Shown: positions 29,885 through 34,963 of the stretch, piece by piece | How the letters are laid out: each line of letters starts with the position of its first letter | How positions within the stretch are numbered: the stretch's first letter is position 1 | From: Actinomycetes bacterium | GTDB taxonomy: Bacteria; Actinomycetota; Actinomycetes; Propionibacteriales; Propionibacteriaceae | NCBI GenBank assembly: GCA_029778515.1 | Contig: JAKOQD010000092.1 | Coordinates: forward strand, 1 to 34,963 | DNA: 34,963 bases | Direction of reading: 5' to 3' | Made by a program: the position numbers and the translations under genes | Notes under the pieces: model-generated | Database searches by the model: none | Told to the model about the DNA's origin: nothing | Seen by the model: only the letters and a program-made list of their open reading frames with translations

Positions 29885-31273
29885 ATGACTCTCCTGTCGT
29901 CCGTGTCACCATCGACGCTGCGCTCCGGCCAGCTCAGCACTGCGCTGCTCACCGACCACTACGAGCTGACCATGGTTCGGGCCGCATTGCGTTCCAAAAC
30001 CGCACTTCGCAGGAGCGTGTTCGAACTCTTCGCCCGCCGACTGCCCGAGGGGCGCCGCTACGGAATCGTGGCCGGTGCCGGCCGCGCGATGGACGCGATC
30101 CAGGCCTTCCGCTTCGACGAGGAGCAGCTGAACTTCCTGCTTGAGCAGAACGTCATCGACACCGACCTGGCCGACTGGCTCAGCCGCTACAAGTTCAAGG
30201 GCAACATCTGGGGCTACCCGGACGGCGAGGCCTACTTCCCCGGCTCTCCCCTGCTGATCGTCGAAGGCACCTTCGCCGAAGCGGTCATCCTGGAGACCGT
30301 GCTGCTGAGCATCTACAACTACGACTGCGCGGTCGCGTCCGCCGCCTCGCGGATGACCGCGATGGCCGGCGACCGGCCCTGCATCGAGATGGGCTCCCGG
30401 CGCACCAACGAGTCTGCCGCGGTGGCCGCCGCCCGCGCCGCCTACATCGCGGGCTTCCAGGCCACCTCGAACCTCGAAGCTGGACGCACCTACGGAATTC
30501 CGACCACCGGCACGGCCGCGCACTCGTTCACCCTCCTGCACGACACCGAAGAGGACGCGTTCAAGGCGCAGCTGAAGACGCTGGGCAAGGGCACCACGCT
30601 GCTGGTGGACACCTACGACATCGAAGAGGCCGTACGCACCGGCGTCCGCCTCAGCAAAGGCAAGCTGGGCGCGATCCGGCTCGACTCCGGCGACCTCGCC
30701 GAGCAGGCAGCGGACGTGCGCAAGCTGCTGGACTCCCTGGGCGCCGAGAAGACGAAGATCATCGTCACTTCTGACCTGGACGAGTTCCAGATCGCCGCGC
30801 TACGCAGCGCCCCGGTGGACGGTTACGGGGTCGGCACCTCGCTGGTCACCGGTTCGGGGGCGCCGACCTGCGGCTTCGTCTACAAGTTGGTGTCGAGAGC
30901 CACGTCCGAAGCGAAGGACGCCGAACTGCTGCCGGTGGCGAAGAAGAGCGTCAACAAGGGGTCGGTGGGCGGACGAAAGTTCGCGCTGCGCCGGCTGAAC
31001 GCGGCGGGCCGGGCGGAGGCGGAGGTGATCGGTATCGGCACCCCGCCGGTCAACGACGGCAACGACCGTCCGCTGCTGGTGCAGCTGATGGCCAAGGGCA
31101 AGCCGATCGCTCGCGAACCGCTCGAAGCCGCCCGGGAGCGGCACACCAGGGTGCGGGCCGAACTGCCGCTCGCCGCGCACAAGATGAGCAAGGGCGACCC
31201 AGCGCTGCCCACCATCCTGCTCGATGAGGTCGGCGAGGTGACCGACAACCCTTACGCGGCGGTTAAGCGATGA
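29885..31273 (+). CDS. pncB: Nicotinate phosphoribosyltransferase
   Basis: A 462-residue enzyme converting nicotinate and PRPP to nicotinate mononucleotide in NAD salvage. Motifs: LLTDHYELTMVRAAL, SVFELFARRLPEGRRYGIVA, IEMGSRRTNESAAVAAARAA, YGIPTTGTAAHSFTLLHD with the catalytic His, VDTYDIEEAVRTGV, IRLDSGDLAEQA, GYGVGTSLVTG and GFVYKLV. Mycobacterial type in length and sequence. Its stop overlaps the start of the nicotinamidase gene (ATGA), so the enzymes that make and use nicotinate are coupled. Confidence 0.97.
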   Translation: MTLLSSVSPSTLRSGQLSTALLTDHYELTMVRAALRSKTALRRSVFELFARRLPEGRRYGIVAGAGRAMDAIQAFRFDEEQLNFLLEQNVIDTDLADWLSRYKFKGNIWGYPDGEAYFPGSPLLIVEGTFAEAVILETVLLSIYNYDCAVASAASRMTAMAGDRPCIEMGSRRTNESAAVAAARAAYIAGFQATSNLEAGRTYGIPTTGTAAHSFTLLHDTEEDAFKAQLKTLGKGTTLLVDTYDIEEAVRTGVRLSKGKLGAIRLDSGDLAEQAADVRKLLDSLGAEKTKIIVTSDLDEFQIAALRSAPVDGYGVGTSLVTGSGAPTCGFVYKLVSRATSEAKDAELLPVAKKSVNKGSVGGRKFALRRLNAAGRAEAEVIGIGTPPVNDGNDRPLLVQLMAKGKPIAREPLEAARERHTRVRAELPLAAHKMSKGDPALPTILLDEVGEVTDNPYAAVKR

Positions 31274-32454
31274 GCACCGCGCTGATCGTCGTCGACGTTC
31301 AGAACGACTTCTGCGAAGGTGGTTCGCTGGCGGTGACCGGCGGGGCTGCGGTGGCTGCTCGGATCGGTGCTCTGTTAGCTGGCGAGCACGGTTACGACCA
31401 TGTCGTCGCTACCCGCGATCACCACATCGACCCGGGACCGCACTTCTCCGCGACACCCGACTACGTGGACTCCTGGCCGGTGCACTGCGTGGCCGGGACA
31501 CCCGGCGCCGAGCTGCATTCGGCGCTGCTCGGCTCAACTCCGGACCGCCGTCATCCCGGCGCAGGCCGGGATCTCGGGTCGACCTTGGAAGCGGTCTTCG
31601 ACAAGGGCGAATACGCCGCGGCCTACTCCGGTTTCGAGGGTAGGGCGGACGGGGTCGCGCTCGCCGACTGGCTGGTGGACCGCAGCGTGACCAAGGTGGT
31701 CGTCTGCGGCATCGCGACCGACCACTGCGTCCGCGCGACCGCGCTGGACGCCGTCCGCGACGGCTTCGCTACCACCGTGCTGCTCGACTACACCGCTGCG
31801 GTGAGCCCGGAGCGCCTGCCCTCGGTGCTGGCCGAGTTCGAGGCGGCCGGTGTGCGGCTGGTTCGGGGCGAGCCGGACGGTACCCGCCGCGTGGCATGGT
31901 CGGAAGGAGTCTGGACCAACCCGCCCGCCGCCGTGACAACCGCCGAGAAGGCGCTTGAAGTGACCGCGGTGGAAGGCTCGGACGCCTGGCGGCACACCGC
32001 TTACGGATTCGTCCACGACACCGAGCACGCGCTGCTGGCCCCGCTCGCCGTCGGCGAGGCGGTCGAGGTGGTGCTGCAGACGACGTTCTCGGGGCAGTTC
32101 GACCAGGCTGGCGTGCTGGTGCGCGCCGACGCCGAACACTGGGTGAAGGCCGGGTGCGAGTACGCCGACGGCGCGCTCAACCTGGGTGCGGTGGTGACGC
32201 TGGAGCGTTCGGACTGGTCGGTCGCACCGGTCGATTGGAACGGCCAGGAGATCACCGTCCGGGTGAGCCGGGACGCGGAGTCGCTCACGGTCCGCGCGAA
32301 GGTTGCCGGCGGCGACTTCCGGTTGGTGCGGGTGGCGCCCTTCGTTACCGGCGAGGTGTCCGCAGGGCCCTACGTCTGCGCCCCTACCCGGCCGGACTTC
32401 ACCGTCCGCTTCCTGAGCTGGCGCGTCGTTCCCGGGGACGCGTCCCTGCACTGA
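31270..32454 (+). CDS. pncA: Nicotinamidase fused to a DUF1349 domain
   Basis: A 394-residue fusion. Residues 1-200 are nicotinamidase, which deamidates nicotinamide to nicotinate for PncB. Catalytic Asp9 (VDVQNDF), Lys112 (VFDKGEY) and Cys153 (CGIATDHCVRATALDA) are present, as are the metal ligands Asp50, His52, His58 and His72, aligned with the M. tuberculosis enzyme. Residues around 91-104 (PDRRHPGAGRDLGS) are an insertion of about 15 residues from a dispersed palindromic element. Residues about 208-394 resemble DUF1349, a concanavalin-like fold: WTNPPAAV, YGFVHDTEHALLAPL, FDQAGVLVRADAEHWVKAGC, VRFLSWRVVPGD. The ATG overlaps the pncB stop. Confidence 0.93.
   Translation: MSTALIVVDVQNDFCEGGSLAVTGGAAVAARIGALLAGEHGYDHVVATRDHHIDPGPHFSATPDYVDSWPVHCVAGTPGAELHSALLGSTPDRRHPGAGRDLGSTLEAVFDKGEYAAAYSGFEGRADGVALADWLVDRSVTKVVVCGIATDHCVRATALDAVRDGFATTVLLDYTAAVSPERLPSVLAEFEAAGVRLVRGEPDGTRRVAWSEGVWTNPPAAVTTAEKALEVTAVEGSDAWRHTAYGFVHDTEHALLAPLAVGEAVEVVLQTTFSGQFDQAGVLVRADAEHWVKAGCEYADGALNLGAVVTLERSDWSVAPVDWNGQEITVRVSRDAESLTVRAKVAGGDFRLVRVAPFVTGEVSAGPYVCAPTRPDFTVRFLSWRVVPGDASLH
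31550..31574. repeat. Palindromic dispersed element, copy 2 (inside pncA)
   Basis: GTCATCCCGGCGCAGG then CCGGGATCT; it differs from 21516-21540 (reverse strand) at 2 of 25 bases. The hairpin is ATCCCGGC/GCCGGGAT. Read in frame here as RHPGAGRDL, a peptide often seen from this element in many bacterial genomes. Confidence 0.85.
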
Positions 32455-32464
32455 CTCCGCGCTG

Positions 32465-32497
32465 TGAACGAAAAGGGGACGGTTCCCTTTTCGTTCA
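32465..32497. terminator. Strong bidirectional terminator-like hairpin
   Basis: TGAACGAAAAGGG (32465-32477) and CCCTTTTCGTTCA (32485-32497) form a perfect 13-bp stem with a 7-nt loop (GACGGTT). AAAAGGG/CCCTTTT with loop GACGGTT resembles a hairpin widely dispersed in bacterial genomes. It separates the convergent pncA and malQ genes. Confidence 0.8.
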
Positions 32498-32529
32498 AGT
32501 TGTCCACAGTCTCAGCGTCACGGCGCCAA

Positions 32530-34695
32530 TCAGACGACCAGCGAAGTCCCAGAACCGGGCACCTGCAGCGGGGAGCTGAAGTCGTTCATCACGCTGGCCA
32601 GGCGGAACGCGCGCTCGTCCTGGTAGAGGTCCTCCAGTGTCAGCGGGTCGCCGTCCGGCCCGGACAGCGGGATCTTCCAGTTCGGGTACTCCGTCGACGT
32701 GCCGGGCTGATTCTGCGTCCGCCGGTCGCCCACGGCATCGGTGAGGGCCGCGCACAGCACCCGCGCCGGGGTAGCCACCAGGTAACGGTGCAGCGCCTCG
32801 ACGATGTCCTCAGTGGTGGGCTCGCCCACGGCCAGGAAGCCGCGCTCACGCAGCATGTCCAGGTAGGCGTTGCGGTCGCGTTCGGCGTTGGCCAACTCCG
32901 CGTCCAGCGGCTCGGTCAGCAGGCCCAGCCGGTGCTGCAGCCGCACGTGCTCGGCAGCCAGGTACCCGGCCGTCGGCGGCAGGTCGTGGGTGGTCACCGA
33001 AGCCAGGCAGTACTCCCGCCAGGCTTCCGGCGGCAACGGACGGCCGGCCGAGTCCCGCTCGAACCAGGCGATCGACGTGCCCAGGATGCCGCGCTCACGC
33101 AGGTAGTCGCGCACCCACGGCTCCACCACTCCAAGGTCTTCGCCGACCACCAGCGCGCCCGCGCGATGCGCCTCCAGCGCGAGGATCCCGACCATCGCTT
33201 CGTGGTTGTAGCGCACGTAGGTGCCCTGGCCCGCCGGCATGCCGTCCGGGATCCACCACAGCCGGAACAACCCCATGATGTGGTCCACGCGAATACCGCC
33301 GGAGTGCCGCAGGATGCCCGAGACCATGCTGCGGAACGGAGCGTAGGACAGGTCGTCCATGCGGTCCGGACGCCACGGCGCCTGCCCCCAGTCCTGGCCG
33401 GTCTGGTTGAAGTGGTCAGGTGGTGCGCCGACGCTGATCCCGTCCGCGAACAGGTTCGAGTAGGTCCACGCCTCGGCACTGTCGCCGCCGACGCCCACGG
33501 CAAGGTCGTTCATGATGCCGACCCGCATGCCCGCGTCCGTTGCCGCCGACTGCGCGGCCCGCAGCTGGTCGTCGGCGATCCACTGCAGCCAGGCGAAGAA
33601 AATGATCAGGTCCAAGTGCTCTTCGGCGAACACCGCCACCTCGGGCGAGGACGGACGCCGCAGCTCGGCCGGCCACTCCCGCCAGTCGTCGCCGTAGCTG
33701 TTCACCAGCGCCGACCAGGTGGCGAACTGGGTGAGCCCGCGGCCTTCACGACGCAGGAAGTCGTTGAAGGCCATCCGCCGCGCCGGACGCAACCCGTGCG
33801 CGTAGACCACCTGCAGGGCATCGATCTTGGCTGCCCAGATCAGGTCGCGCTGGATGAACGGCTCGCCGGCCAAGTGCTTGCGAAGCTGCGCCTTGTGCTG
33901 CGCGATCCGGGCGCGGGACCGCTCACCCAGCTCGGCGTATTCAGGCACCGCTTCGGGCCGGATGTAGAGCGGGTTCACGTAGCGGCGCGAGGTCGGCAGG
34001 TAGGGGGACGGTTCCAGGGGCGGCATCGGCTGGGCAGCGTGCAGCGGGTTCACCAGCACGAAACCGGCGAACTGCTGGGTCGCCGACCAGGTGGCCAGGT
34101 CGGCGAGGTCGAGCAGGTCGCCCATGCCCCAGGAGTCGGCGGACCTGATCGAGTACAGCTGTGCGGCGTAACCCCAGGTGCGCTTCTCCCCCATCGAGGC
34201 CGGAAAACCGAGGAACGCCGGGCTCACCACCAGGGTCGATTCGCTCTGGCCAGCCGCGGTGGTCGCCTGCAGCCGGTGGTAGCCGAGCGGCAGGTCGGCG
34301 GGTAGCGCGAAGGACGCCTGGCCCGTCAGCACCCCGTCCACCAAGCGCGGCGGCTCGTCGTCGGCCACCTGCTCGGCATCGCGCCAGCCACCCTCTTCCA
34401 GGCGGACGGAGACTCGCACCCAGTCGCCGTGGGGCAGGTGCACCTGGACTGTCTTGGCTGTACCCTGCTCCATCACCACGCACGGCGGCAGCAGCCGGGT
34501 CCACGGCCGCAGCCGGTGTGCGTCCAGTGCGGCCTGAGCGCTAGCCGGTGTGGACGCGTCCACGTCCATGCCGGCGAGGATCGCGATGACCGTCTCGTCG
34601 GTGATCTCGGTCAGCCGGCCCTTCCAGTCCCAGAACTCGGTGGCGATGCCGAGGGCAGCGGCCAACTCGGCCAGTACGGAGGAGGACAACGCCAT
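32530..34695 (-). CDS. malQ: 4-alpha-glucanotransferase (amylomaltase), GH77
   Basis: A 721-residue enzyme that transfers alpha-1,4-glucan segments, releasing glucose from maltodextrins. The N-terminal 170 residues are an extra beta-rich domain, as in actinobacterial and E. coli MalQ. The barrel starts WGYAAQLYSIRSADSWGMGD; SSPYLPTSR-type PSPYLPTSRRYVNPLYI follows. The nucleophile Asp lies in GGIRVDHIMGLFRLWW, the acid/base Glu in VVGEDLGVVEPWV, and the third acid in SVTTHDLPPTAGY. ATG 34695 has AAGAAGG at good spacing. Two 16-bp repeats lie in the leader. Its neighbour upstream is a MarR-type gene on the same strand. Confidence 0.97.
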   Translation of the reverse strand: MALSSSVLAELAAALGIATEFWDWKGRLTEITDETVIAILAGMDVDASTPASAQAALDAHRLRPWTRLLPPCVVMEQGTAKTVQVHLPHGDWVRVSVRLEEGGWRDAEQVADDEPPRLVDGVLTGQASFALPADLPLGYHRLQATTAAGQSESTLVVSPAFLGFPASMGEKRTWGYAAQLYSIRSADSWGMGDLLDLADLATWSATQQFAGFVLVNPLHAAQPMPPLEPSPYLPTSRRYVNPLYIRPEAVPEYAELGERSRARIAQHKAQLRKHLAGEPFIQRDLIWAAKIDALQVVYAHGLRPARRMAFNDFLRREGRGLTQFATWSALVNSYGDDWREWPAELRRPSSPEVAVFAEEHLDLIIFFAWLQWIADDQLRAAQSAATDAGMRVGIMNDLAVGVGGDSAEAWTYSNLFADGISVGAPPDHFNQTGQDWGQAPWRPDRMDDLSYAPFRSMVSGILRHSGGIRVDHIMGLFRLWWIPDGMPAGQGTYVRYNHEAMVGILALEAHRAGALVVGEDLGVVEPWVRDYLRERGILGTSIAWFERDSAGRPLPPEAWREYCLASVTTHDLPPTAGYLAAEHVRLQHRLGLLTEPLDAELANAERDRNAYLDMLRERGFLAVGEPTTEDIVEALHRYLVATPARVLCAALTDAVGDRRTQNQPGTSTEYPNWKIPLSGPDGDPLTLEDLYQDERAFRLASVMNDFSSPLQVPGSGTSLVV

Positions 34696-34706
34696 GCCGG
34701 GACGCC

Positions 34707-34739
34707 TTCTTTGGTGCAGGTAGGTCTTTGGTGCAGGTA
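34707..34739. repeat. 16-bp tandem repeat in the malQ leader
   Basis: TCTTTGGTGCAGGTAG occurs at 34707-34722 and 34724-34739 (one base apart). It lies between a TAGGGT -10 candidate (34749-34754, minus strand) and the malQ start; the copy near 34707 covers the ribosome-binding AAGAAGG. On the mRNA this is CTACCTGCACCAAAGA twice. Confidence 0.9.
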
Positions 34740-34765
34740 GTACAGCTAACCCTATCCGAAAGCGG

Positions 34766-34963
34766 TCAGCTTCTCTCGAATGGCGCCAGCAGCCTGGCCA
34801 GCACGCCGGCGAGCTCCGCCCGCTCAGGCGGTTCGATGGCAGCGAGCACCCGGCGTTCGTACGCGAGCAGGTCTGCCAGCGCGGCTTCCACGCAGTCCCG
34901 GCCCTTGCTGGTCAACCGGACGCGGACGCCGCGGCCATCGTCCGGATTGGGCTCGCGCACCAC
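34766..34963 (-). CDS. MarR-family regulator, C-terminal part (starts outside the window)
   Basis: Sixty-five codons to TGA 34766-34768. The beginning, VREPNPDDGRGVRVRLTSKG, is the wing and following helix of MarR proteins (R-x-P-x-D-x-R-x-x-x-V-x-L-T-x-x-G), then a long dimerisation helix ending LARLLAPFERS. The recognition helix lies beyond the window. Target unknown. Confidence 0.85.
   Translation of the reverse strand: MVREPNPDDGRGVRVRLTSKGRDCVEAALADLLAYERRVLAAIEPPERAELAGVLARLLAPFERS

Overview
The window is GC-rich DNA with about 90% G or C at third codon positions, dense short operons joined by ATGA/TGATG overlaps, GTG and TTG starts, and several start codons lying 6-8 nt behind a TANNNT hexamer (leaderless-type). 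Together with an IdeR/DtxR-type iron box, mycobacterium-like neighbours (pncB, clpS, DUF2017, murI, rph, rdgB) and actinobacterial FeoA/B/C, this points to an actinomycete. A fermenting relative of the Propionibacteriaceae is plausible because of the 2-hydroxyacyl-CoA dehydratase activase-type protein, but the genus cannot be fixed from the window.

Layout. 1-159: end of a Bcp-type peroxiredoxin. 307-7224: sugar locus, with a binding lipoprotein and two permeases (no ATPase) diverging from a LacI regulator and a GH36 alpha-galactosidase, which suggests uptake and hydrolysis of alpha-galactosides. 7403-9803: GH3 glycosidase divergent from a YciA-like acyl-CoA thioesterase. 9804-15585: a 1447-residue protein with two activase ATPase domains plus a reductase-like C-terminal part, divergent from a TetR regulator and a short-chain dehydrogenase; two identical 16-bp palindromes lie between them. 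15692-17505: TIM-barrel isomerase and Gfo/Idh/MocA oxidoreductase. 17545-17626: tRNA-Leu(UAG). 17627-18227: no recognisable gene.

18228-22945 (minus strand): rph, rdgB, thyA, folA, an ASCH-like/winged-helix protein and dinB, packed as a nucleotide-pool and DNA-synthesis operon. Divergent from rph is a two-gene operon, a Cys-rich mini-protein and a rhodanese lipoprotein, behind a CsoR/CstR-like operator. Then come a duplicated 143-bp non-coding element, murI, a short divergent ORF, feoABC under an iron box, DUF2017 and clpS.

28936-34963: a TacA/TacT-like toxin-antitoxin pair whose toxin has an abnormal tail, pncB and a nicotinamidase-DUF1349 fusion (NAD salvage), a strong terminator, malQ, and the end of a MarR regulator.

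The most notable structures are: the activase/reductase fusion with its tandem operators; the operator-mini-protein-rhodanese unit; the nicotinamidase fusion; and small dispersed palindromic repeats that have entered coding sequences (rdgB tail, pncA, probably folA) and are translated in frame.
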